The notes beneath the pieces were generated by a model. That model was not told the origin of the DNA. It did not search any database and saw only the letters and a list, made by a program, of their open reading frames with translations. From Odontesthes bonariensis (lineage: Eukaryota; Chordata; Actinopteri; Atheriniformes; Atherinopsidae), in assembly GCF_027942865.1 (NCBI RefSeq), contig NC_134508.1, positions 39,553,466 to 39,617,465 on the forward strand: a stretch of DNA of 64,000 nucleotides, given 5' to 3'. Positions within the stretch are counted from its first letter, which is position 1. Every line of letters starts with the position of its first letter. The position numbers were made by a program, and so were the translations under genes. Below are positions 1 to 10,535 of the stretch, piece by piece.

Positions 1-40
1 TTCTCTCTCTCTCTCTCACTCACTCTCTCACTCTCTCTCA
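1..40. repeat. CT-rich simple repeat
   Basis: The window opens in a run of CT and CACT units, a degraded dinucleotide microsatellite that probably continues to the left of the window. The rest of the stretch to about position 400 shows no coding signal I trust. Confidence 0.7.
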
Positions 41-400
41 CACGATCTGCAGGTGCGCTCTCTCGGCGCAGTCAGCAGCTGTTAAAAAAGGATGAGAAGG
101 AGAAAAGGAGGATGAAGGCAGAATGATGAGGAAGACAGGAGGAGGCTGAGCGCAGGAGGAGAAGGGGGACAAGATGAGGAACTCAGGATGATGCAGGCAG
201 GGTGATGAGGAGGAAGAGCTTACGATGACGTGCTCTGACGGGCTCGTCACTGCTCTGAGGGCTCGGGCCGGGATCGGGCCGATCCAAGTATACATGGAAG
301 TGTACATCCAAGTTTATTATGGGTAAAATTGTCATCAACCGTCCACAACGTCATCACTCAGTCACTCACTTGTCAACAGTGCTAGCTAGGCAACAATAAT

Positions 401-3400
401 TTGTACTACCAAGCTAAGATGAGTGGAAGTTCATATAAATACAAAAGTGGAGCGGCAAAGCGCAAAGAAAAGGAAAAAAGGGAGCAGGGAAAAGCTAAAT
501 TACAAAAACTTGACGCATATTTTGTTCGTCCTCCTGGAGATGAACCAGAGCCCGTCTCTCTGGATGAACCCAGGCCACCCTCCTCACCCGCGCTAGACAC
601 TGGGAATGAGAACAGGTCTTTTTTGTTATGTCTTTAATTATTATTAGTTTAACAGGACTGATGTCTGCACACGCACACATAATTTCAGACAATATAACGT
701 GTGAATTTAATTCTATACATAGCCTATGCTTCTTTCTCTCTCTGTAACGTTAGGGACTCAGCAGTTGCGAGCTGCTCCAGGGTAGAGCCAGACCTGGTGC
801 TTGACCAGAAGCCACCCTCCTCACCAGCGCTAGACACTGGAAATGAGAACAGGTCTCCTCACGCTACAGGTGACACGCAGACCGTGGATGATGAAAACAC
901 TTCTCTGGATTGTTTTCCGATCGATCGGGCCAATTTTAGTGAACACATCCAGGACGCCAACATTAAAAGGTATATCCTTAAGATGGGTCCATGCAGACCC
1001 AAAGGTCCATTTCCCACTGATAATAACAATCGGTGTTTTTCGGAAAGTTATTACACCTCTACCACTAAAGTTGGAATGAAACTTGTCCGCAGCTGGATGT
1101 GCTATTCCCCCAAATTAGACTGCTGTTACTGTGAGCCTTGTTGGCTTTTTGCCAACCGAAATGCCCCGTCTTACAATAATGCATGGGTAAACAGAATAAA
1201 AGATTGGAGACATCTTACTGCCAAAGTTGAGAGGCATGAATCCTCACAAATACATCTTGCTGCATGCATAGTATTCGAGCAGTGGAAACTCAACAGCACA
1301 ATAGACGCCGAAACGGAGAGGAATGTGCGTAATATAGCCTTGTTTTGGAGACAGGTCCTGGAGCGCATTGTAAATGTAACTCTTACTCTGGCGTCGTGCA
1401 ACCTGGCATTCAGGGGGCACAGAGAAGGTATAGGTCAGGGAAATGCTGGCAACTTTTTGTCAATAATTGAGTTATTAGCTCGATACGACCCTATTTTTAA
1501 AGAGTTAATCAACCGACCAGAAGGGTCAGTGAAATACCTAAGTCACCAGATTCAAGATGAGATAATTTATATATTATCTCAACACGTGAAAGCTGACATA
1601 ATTAAGGAAATGAACGAAGCCCCGTTTTATTCCATTATCATGGACACAACGCAAGATGTGTCAAAGATAGACCAGCTGAGCCAAGTGTACCGTTACGTAA
1701 CTGTTGTTAAGAATGACATGGATTTTGCAACAGCTATACAGATCAATGAAGTGTTTTTGGGTTTTGAAGCGACGGTGTTCTCATCAGCGTCAGAGCTTGA
1801 AAAATAAATCCTGGGCTCTTTAGAGAAAAACGGAATAGATCTGTCAAAATGCTGCGGACAGGGCTATGATGGAGCCGCAAATATGAGTGGTGTGTATTCG
1901 GGCGTACAGGCAAGAATAACAGAGAAGGAGCCCCTTGCTTGTTATGGTCATTGCGCCGCTCATAATCTCAACCTAGCTCTAAACGACTCTGTTAAAAACG
2001 TCCCTGGAGTTAAGCAGTTCTATGACACTGTTGAGCTCCTCTACAACTTTTTTGGTCATAGTATAAAGCGATGGGCGCTCCTCAGTGAGTTAATGACGCC
2101 AGAGAGCAGAACGGTCACATTGAAACGCCTCACACGTCCCACACGCTGGTCATCTCAACATGATGCGCTTTTTGCGTTAAGGCACAGATATGGAGACATT
2201 ATAAAAGCCCTCGTAAAAATATCTCTGACAAGTGACAAAACAGATGAGCGTGGTGAAGCAAGTGCGCTCAAGAATGCCATAAGCAAATTTTCTTTCATAT
2301 TTTTGGTCAACATGCAAACCAAGATTCTTGAATGTATAAACGTTGCCTCACAGTTACTGCAAGCTAGGGATGCGGATATTCTGAAAGCATCTCTTCTGCA
2401 AAATGCCATCAGTGTTTTGATGGAGTATAGGGGGAAATTTGATGAGGCTAGGCTGAGTTAAGCCTGGTTTATAGTCGGTAACGCAAGACACAACGCAAGA
2501 CGCAAGCCGCAACGCAAGCCCTTGCGCGGTTGCAAGCCCCCCCTTGCGTGCTTGCGTGTGTCACCTCAATTTTCTAAACTTCACACAAGACGCAAGCGCA
2601 AGCCACTGGCTGTGGTCGAAACCGCCTACTACCTGATCGATCTGACAGTATGCAGAGCGTTTACACACAGTGCACTTCACTCCTGCCCGAGCCGAAATCA
2701 GCCGGCCTGAAAAGCTGATTTCCCTTAAGCTATAGGCTAAACTCTGTAAATATATAACTTTAGCAACATTTGAAACATTTTCAGGCGAGAAAGTAGTCGT
2801 TTAGACCCCCAAGGTGTTGAAAATCTGACAAAATACCGGCTATTTACAAGAAGAAGAAGAAGCATGAATCTATGGAAGAGAGACTTGCCAAAGAGCTCCT
2901 GGCGGTGAATTTCCTTTCATCGTAGTAGGCTTGTCATTGAAAAAACCCGCTACTCCACCTACTGTCCTGGCGGTGAATCGCCACGCAGCACACGCAAGCG
3001 CCGACAAAGCAAAATGAAGTATAAACGTCTCGAGCCATTAACATACGCGCAAGACGCAAGCGCAAGGGCAGTTAAAAGAAGTATAACTCAGCCTTTATAC
3101 TTCTTTTAACTGCCCTTGCGCTTGCGTCTTGCGCGTATGTTAATGGCTCGAGACGTTTATACTTCATTTTGCTTTGTCGGCGCTTGCGTGTGCTGCGTGG
3201 CGATTCACCGCCAGGACAGTAGGTGGAGTAGCGGGTTTTTTCAATGACAAGACTACTACGATGAAAGCAAATTCACCGCCAGGACCTCTTCGAGTGGATT
3301 CATGCTTCTACTTCTTGTAAATAGCCGGTATTTTGTCAGATTTTCAACACCTTGGGGGTCTAAACGACTACTTTCTCGCCTGAAAATGTTTCAAATGTTG

Positions 3401-4389
3401 CTAAAGTTATATATTTACAGAGTTTATAGCTTAAGGGAAATCAGCTTTTCAGGCTGGCTGATTTGGGCTCGGACAGGAGTGAAGTGCACTGTGTGTAAAC
3501 GCTCTGCATACTGTCAGATCGATGAGTGCCGTTTTCAAGTAGTAGGCGGTTTCGAACACAGCCAGTGGCTTGTGCTTGCGTCTTGCGTAAAGTTTAGAAA
3601 ATTGAGGTGACGCACGCAAGGGGGGGCTTGCAACCGCGCAAGGGCTTGCGTTGCGTCTTGCGTTGCGTCTTGCGTTACCGACTATAAACCAGGCTTGAAG
3701 CCTGGTTTATAGTCTGCCACAATTGCTCTAGCTTCAAAATGGGGAAGTCAAACGCAGTTTGAAGCAACCAGGGCCAGAAAAGTTAAGCGTCACTTTGATG
3801 AACTCTCTGAAGACATTCGCTTCACTGACGCAGAAAGCAACTTTCGGGTGAGCGTTTTCAATGCGTACCTTGATATAATCATCCAGCAACTGTCCCGAAG
3901 ATTCACCAGCTTAAATGGAACTGTGAATATGTTTGAGGTAATTCACCCCAACACACTGCTGCAAGCAGGAGATGAGGAGTTACACCAAGCTGCCCGGCGG
4001 CTTAGTACAGTCGGGACATCGGCCCCAGTTTCCCTGGCCAGCTGCTTTGTTTTAGAACCTCTTTCAGGGACCAGATACCAAAGCAAAAGTCAGTTGCGGA
4101 TCTGGCAAAAATGCTCCTTGTCCACCACCCAGCAGTAACGTCTGCATTCAGTGAGATTTGCACCGCCCTAATTTTATTTTTGACTCTTCCCGTCACCGTT
4201 GCAACCGCTGAGCGCTCATTCTCCAAGCTGAAAATCATTAAAAACCACTTGAAGAGCACAGTGGGACAGGAGAGACTGAGCGGACTTGCCATGTTGTCCA
4301 TAGAGAATGAGAGAGCGAAGAGAATGGACATTCAAAGTATCGTGGATGAGTTCGCCGAGCGCAAGGCTCGTCGTATGCCCTCCAAATAG
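401..4389 (+). mobile_element. Broken hAT transposase gene (ZMYM1-like, TTF-type N-terminus)
   Basis: This is a degenerate DNA-transposon gene. The basic N-terminal piece starts near 401-419. The main block is 701-1807, with a cysteine-rich TTF-like part (CCYCEPCWLF, then RHESSQIH) and a DDE-like start (SIIMDTTQD). The frame continues at 1808-2460 (GQGYDGAANMSG, CAAHNLNLALND), then resumes after an insertion at about 3710-4138 (KRHFDELSEDIRF). The C-terminal hAT dimerisation part is at 4111-4389 (LPVTVATAERSFSKLK, LKSTVGQERLSGLAMLSIE). These are hallmarks of the hAT proteins often annotated as zinc finger MYM-type 1-like in fish. An in-frame TAA at 1805-1807 separates two blocks that are otherwise in one frame, and a palindromic insertion interrupts it at 2460-3696. 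With these breaks it cannot encode a full transposase. The element ends were not fixed; GC-rich termini near 260-290 and 4945-4975 are candidates. Confidence 0.85.
2460..3696. mobile_element. 1.24 kb foldback (palindromic) element inside the hAT gene
   Basis: The left arm (2460-3086) and right arm (3095-3696) are reverse complements over nearly their whole length, with an 8-base spacer at 3087-3094. The outer ends read AAGCCTGGTTTATAGTC and its complement. The arms are full of CGCAAG-type short repeats. The arms differ by small indels and a few substitutions. It lies exactly between two coding blocks of the hAT transposase, so it is an insertion. The flanking triplets are TTA on the left and TGA on the right, close to but not a clean 3 bp duplication; a Harbinger-type origin is possible but unproven. 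Directly after the right end, AAGCCTGGTTTATAGTC occurs again at 3698-3714. No protein is encoded. Confidence 0.85.
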
Positions 4390-6003
4390 CGCGTATCATT
4401 TTAGTTTTATTATTAGGGGTCAGAATGGGATCAGAGTGTACTCCACATTAAACCCTTTTCTGTTACTTGCTTCCAGTTCAATCATTTGTTGTATTTACAT
4501 TTTTGAAGTCGCCTAGATAGGTTTGATTGTGTGTTCATGTTTTAATGCCATTTTCTACATATGAAAATGTTATCCTGGCATGCTTGCAAAGTTTTTGTTT
4601 ATGATGTTTTAACCCTGTTGCAGTACATCTCATGTCGACTTTTTTTTGTGCAGCATTTAATGCTAACTGAATGCTTTCATCCGAGGACCAACAGGCATTT
4701 TAAAACTTAAATAAAATAAAAACAAAGGCACTTGAGACTGGCTTATTGTTGTTTTATTATTAGGGGTCATAGCCTAATGTTTTTGTTGTTGTAATCTTGG
4801 TTACACTTCATGTACGTTCGATGGACTTAACAAAAAACTAACCCAAAATTACGTAGTTGCTCTCCGTGGCGTTGAAGCTTTTAAGACCCGCTGTTGCGGC
4901 AATGTGTATGTTGTAAAATTATGTTATGGTGAGTTTAATAAAGGGCCAGGTCATCTGCCCCGCCCCCGGGCCCGGCTCTGACTTGTTCCGCCACTGTCCA
5001 GATGTGCTGAGCCAGTTGTCGTCATGTGCCAGCAAATCCTCTGTCTCTAAACACACCAATCTCCGAATTGCACCATGTGAAATGTCCTCCAATACTGCTA
5101 AAGCAACCATTGTTTTTAATATGCATTGCACCACTTTGCGCATGCTTTTATATCCACTCATGTAATTGCAGACACATGGGTGTGTTAATTGTTCATCAGT
5201 GTTAATTTTTCACGTGTCTCAGATGTGCACCTCCACCAGTCGGTCTGTTTTTTGGGGGGCAAAAACTGTGGCATAATTAGATTTAGGTTAGTTTAACTGG
5301 TGTGTAGTGGTGGAAAAAAGACAAGTGTGTGCATCTGTCTCAGGTTTCCTTGTATTACAGTGAGCCATCTGATCCACAGCTCATTTCACAGTGAGCGGCT
5401 CATCCTGCACACTTCTGCATCAGACAAGACAAAGGTAAAGTAGTCATATTCAAGTCTTAACAAATGTCAGATTTGTTCAGTTCTTATGCAGGCATGATGG
5501 TGATTTATTGTGCTATTTGTTATTCTGTTTAACACATCTTCAGAACATTTTTTACTCTTTTTGAAGTGTTCCATTTCTTTTTTGAAGATGCCTTTTGAAT
5601 TGAATCTGGGTTTATTCCCCCGGCCATCACTTCTTTTCTTTGTATCTTGTAATGTAAGACAGTAAAAGCAAAAACTTAACTGTTATCTACAGCATCAGTC
5701 CAAACTGAGTTGAAGCGCCTACAAGTTTCTTTTGAGATGTTTGGAGATGGAGATAAAATGATCAGGTGAAAAAACATTTGACATATGGACAGAATAAATA
5801 GCCTTTTGAAGCCTTGCTTTGCATCTGACATGAGGGCTTATGATATATCAGACAAATACAAAAAGCTGTTGTATACAGTCTCTGTGATGACAGTCTTTTC
5901 TCACTGGTTAAACCCTGACACCTAAGTATCAGCACACTTTAGGATGTTTGGTAATAAAGAGTGAATCATTCCAGGGCATAATATATATGTAAAAATATTA
6001 AAG

Positions 6004-6038
<35 letters not shown>

Positions 6039-6600
6039 GATTGTCATTCGCTAAAGTCAGACCCTGATGTAACTATCAGCGTGATGAAGTGCCAGTTAGA
6101 TGACCCAAACACAGGACGTTTGACAGGTACAATCCAAAACAAAGATTTCTTACCAGGTTATCAGTGAGGTAGACGGGTAAATGGAGGGATGCTAAAACCT
6201 AATCAAAAATAGTGTAAGATGACAGGCAAACAAGCCTATCTGAGTAGAAGCAAAAGACAGAAACTGCAGGAACACAAAGAAAACGGCTGGAAAAGTGTCT
6301 GAAAACACTTGGCAATGCACATAGTGCACCAGGTAAGTGATGACTGATGACTAACAGGTGTGAATACAGTGGGAATGGAGCATTTGAGACAATTCTCTGA
6401 GGTCTTATTGGGACGTATGAGACTTTGGTCAAAATACTTGTTCGTTTAAGCCCAGTGCCTCTCCCTGTTTTATGAGGCTGGACCTGCTTGAGGAGCAGTA
6501 CCCACCAATTAAAAGTGCAAGAAACAGTCTTTTTGTTTGTTGTTAATAGAATCTCGTGAAGATTTCAGTAAGAATTAGCAAAAAGGTAAAGTGAGTGAAT
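4390..6600. other. 3' part of the hAT element and unremarkable AT-rich spacer
   Basis: Positions 4390 to about 4970 are probably the untranslated 3' part of the hAT element. After that I see no gene. A run of about 32 T residues lies at 6004-6035. The stretch 6090-6470 looks like an old dispersed repeat but could not be classified. Confidence 0.4.
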
Positions 6601-6622
6601 ATTTGAGGCTTTCTGGCAGGAG

Positions 6623-9026
6623 ATGCAAGGCCTTCTGACGACTCAGACCCAGAACTTCTACAAGGAGCAGATCCAAAAGGAGATGTTGACCCGTTTGGCC
6701 TGGAAGAGCCGCCATGCTAGACTCTACCCATCCAGCTACGACAGAAACAACAGCTCGGACCAAACACGGCTACCCCAACTTCCTAATGACACTCGGTAAG
6801 CTGCTTTATTTTATGGAGCCAGAATAAAACCATAAGTTCTGTAACTTGTGTCACAATGTTTTGATGTTTTATAACAAGCACAAGTACAAATCAAATATAC
6901 ATGTCTGAAGATACAAGTCAGTTCTACAAGTGCAAAACTTTTGTCACACTTTTTACTCGCCTTGCTGAGTAACCAATGGCGCTGCTCGGTTTAACTCACC
7001 AATCAGATTGAGCTAATTGCTAACCAGGGATAAGGATTCTTAAATGAGAAGTAGTTTATCTATTTCCGGTCAGCTTTCTTTGTTACTGTTACAGCTACGT
7101 TACACTAGCTACCTTAATTTTCGCTCAGAGATTTCAGCCGCAAGTGTTGTAACACAGAATCCCTCAACCCTTCAGATTGTTTTACTGTTGTTAATCTATT
7201 ACAGATGTGTTTACAGACATACTGGTACAAATGTGTGTCTAAACTGCTCTTTCTGCCAACAAGTGCAGACAGTGTATGCTAGATAAATACAGAGGAAATT
7301 GTTGGTGTCTTTAACCCATCTTATCTTTAAGCCGTACTTTTCCCCCTCCACTTAAAGACTCCATATTATTTAGATTAAAAACTGTGTTTCTCAGATTTGT
7401 TGTGCTGTACTTTTATATGAATTGCCCAACACCTTATTTGTGAACCACATAAGCAGAATTCTCCAGGATAATTTTATGTATAACTTCTGATGCCTCTTAC
7501 ATAGGAATCAGAAGTGTATTAGAATATGTTATTTTGGAAAGCTGTTTGTGCTGGGTGATACTGCATTGTTTAATAAGCAGAGTTGTACCAAACTGTAGCC
7601 TAAAATGTTTTATCTAGAAGATGGTAGGAAAATTCTGCACACACTAAGGCTGTTTCCCCTGCTGTAATCAGGGCACCTAAGAAAAAGAGCAACCTTCCTC
7701 TTCCTCCTACGACCACAGTGGAGGGGGAGCAGCAGCATGACGTGCCTCCCCTGATGAGACCAGTTTCTCCTCAGACCAAACAGACTCTGTACCAGGACTC
7801 TTCCCACCATGTACGGATCACTGTGACTCTACCTCGTTTTAATTGTGTAGTTGTTTGAAGGTGGCTGGACTATTTCTCACTGTTCAGTCACATGAAGCAT
7901 GAAACAAATATTTCTGCCATGATGTGCCATCTGTTTTCAAAGTATAAACAAAACTAACGCTGCTAATTCAGTTAGTCGACACAATCCCGTCAAGCTAGCC
8001 AATTCACTATTTAGTTGGTCAGTATCCCAAGAATCCTAAGAAATTATACAAAATTAACCTTAAACTAAATCTCGTCTGCAGGAGAGAGGGCGGAGTCTGT
8101 ACCTGAGGAGGCGTGGCCACATTAGACCTGAGGAGAAATTTGACTTTCCCGTGCTGACATCCTGGGAGTACGGGTGGAGGCTGGGTAAGATGGAGCCACC
8201 ATGCACTCCACGAGACTTTAATGTGGCTAACAAATCCGTGTCTATAATCTACATAAATCTTGACAGCTCAGCGTTATAATCTCTGATACAGAGATGTTTA
8301 GCAGGAATGATTTTTAACCTGTCAAGATTAGTGTTTACCACCTTAGTTTAAAGAAGGACTTCATCCTCACCTCAAGCCTAATATTTCTGCTCTCATACCT
8401 CACTGTAAAGTTTTGCACGATGAATGGCAGGCACGTTTTTTTTTTACCTTGCAAAGCAGCTTGATTCTTGAGATTGTCAAAAGAAACCATGTTGGTCAGT
8501 AGAGCTTGACAGTCCTCGTGTCCAGTCAAATTATATATTTTTTGCGTGGGAACCTGAATAGCAGCCATGATAAGAGCCAGTCGAAATCTCTAAGGAGCTT
8601 TGGTGGTTCCTTTATTATCTTCTTTAGAAAATCTTCTTTAGAAGAAAATGGGTTGAGTGTGAGCAGCCTGTGACGACTACATCTTAAATATTTGTAGTTT
8701 TTTTATCAGCTTCTATTATTCACCAACCTTGTTGATTATGTAATATTTTGTGTTGAATCTTATCATAATGATATATATAAATTTGTTCAGAACTTTTCGG
8801 CTGAAATGGTAGAAGCTTCACACTTACTACAGCACCTACTTAACATTTTCAAGGTCCCACAAAGGACTTTACACGAAGCAAACAATGGCATCTGCTTTTA
8901 TCCACAGGTGACTACAATCTGGATTACAGAACTCCATCCTGTGCGAGGTTGTCCGTGGTGAAGAGCACCTTTTACGCCAGAAACGGCGTGTTCAGCAGCC
9001 CATCAGCCACTGACACCGCGGTCTGA
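6623..9026 (+). CDS. spmip1: Sperm microtubule inner protein 1-like (ATP6V1FNB-like), 4 exons
   Basis: Coding exons are 6623-6795, 7672-7810, 8082-8184 and 8908-9026, with all GT/AG borders and phases consistent, giving 177 residues. The protein starts MQGLLTTQTQNFYKEQIQKE. The C-terminal half has FDFPVLTSWEYGWRLGDY and then FYARNGVF. This matches the human ATP6V1FNB/SPMIP1 pattern as I recall it: an early QNF-KE segment, a late TS--YGW-LG motif, a final F-RNG-F motif, and similar length. Proteins of this family sit inside the doublet microtubules of sperm flagella. There is no signal peptide or membrane segment; the protein is small and basic, as usual for this class. The ATG at 6623 is preceded by a possible acceptor (ggcag, ending 6619), so an upstream noncoding exon may exist. 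A poly(A) signal AATAAA lies at 9139-9144. The assignment rests on motif memory, not a search; membership of a related SPMIP family remains possible. Confidence 0.75.
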
Positions 9027-9289
9027 AGTTAACCTTTCAGACACCTTTAATGAGGCTTAAGGGCAGCTAACACTCATATGCACTCAATATCAGATCAGAT
9101 TAGCACATGTTTTAATTTAATGGCAAATTGTGGCAGTAAATAAACTACATTCGAATTGCATCAACTGGGAATTTTTGGGAGAACGTTCATTTTTCCCATG
9201 ATGGTTTTCCTCAAGATGACACTGTTTATTGTTGTTGTTTTAAGGTTTTCAAGTTGATTTCTTGTTATATACACAGTGTAAGATGTTAG

Positions 9290-9600
9290 ATTAGGATAAG
9301 ATAAGATAACTTTATTCGGTCATGGTCTGTGGTCTTTGGGTTCTGTTGCTACTGTCTTTTTATTTTAGTTTTTTAGTTTTTCTAGTATTTTTCATGATTT
9401 AATAATTTATTCTTTTGTTCCATGTTCTCAGTCCTGTGTTTTGATTCTGGCCTTTATTCCATAGTTTCCTCAGATTCCTCCTTTTCTGTTTTTTAGCTCC
9501 ACTGCCACACCTGTCACCTAGCCAATTATTCCCAGCTACAGTCACTTCCTCATTAGTTTCCCTCGGCATATATCCCCCTTGGTTTCTCTGTCATTGCCAG
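9290..9600. repeat. Probable dispersed repeat, unclassified
   Basis: A TAAGATAAGATAAC stretch is followed by T-rich sequence and a segment with CACACCTGTCACC and TCCCAGCTACAGTCA. This type of sequence recurs in teleost retroelements. No ends or coding remnants could be defined. Confidence 0.35.
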
Positions 9601-10355
9601 ATTCAAAAATAGAATAACATAAATGACATATTTTGAAAAGAATGGCAATCTAAAAAAGTTAAATAATAATGTAGGTGATATTATAAAACAAAGTACAGTA
9701 GGGAAACTGAACTGAACTGGACTGAAGTCCTTGTAATGAACATATTGCACAGAGGAAAAAGAAGACTGGTCAGATTAACATCGGCACAGCAGGGTCTGTT
9801 CTGTTGTAGTGATGTGTGTTTACCATCCACACGGCTGTAAGGTTAAGGGTCTGATCACCTGATGCCATGTGATTGATATTTAATGAACTCCTGGGCTGGC
9901 GTAAGTCAGAAAGAGTCCATTGATCTTCGTACACCTGATACCTTAGTGTTTTTAAACAAACGAGCCGCAGGAGGAAATGTCACACACTACACCACTAAAT
10001 ATTTAATTCCTACTCGCTCGTAATATCTTTTTCCAGGTGGTGAGACTTTATTTTTGTTCTGCACATACAGTATATAGATGTAAACTTCTTGCTAACGCTT
10101 AGCAAGGGGAGAAGAATGTGATCTGGATGTGAATATAGATGTATACTGCGTGTGGTCTGAAATATGTTTTACTTCACGAACAATATTCCACAAATACTAA
10201 TGCGTTAGCAAACATCTCTGTCAGTGCTCAGAGATTACTGTATTTTCTGAGCTTCTGAATCAATCTACTGAAAAATTGTCAGCAAATTGATTGCAACAAT
10301 CATAAGTTACAGCCTAACATACTACAATAAGAAAAATTGGAGCTCAGTATGAAAC

Positions 10356-10361
10356 TTTATT
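10356..10361 (-). promoter_or_regulatory. c1qb: Poly(A) signal of c1qb
   Basis: AATAAA on the minus strand lies 175 bases past the c1qb stop codon. It is the first canonical hexamer I noticed downstream of this gene. Confidence 0.6.
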
Positions 10362-10535
10362 GGAAGATGTTGAGAAATTCATGATTAACTGAGAGTACAA
10401 CTGAAATGTAAAGCTGAGCCAGCCTTTAATGAATCAGATCTTCACTGCGCTGTTACAAAACACAAATAGTTCATCTAACTGTTGTAAATATTCCCTGAAA
10501 GGTTGTGATTTCACAATCTGTGACTGGATGTGGTT

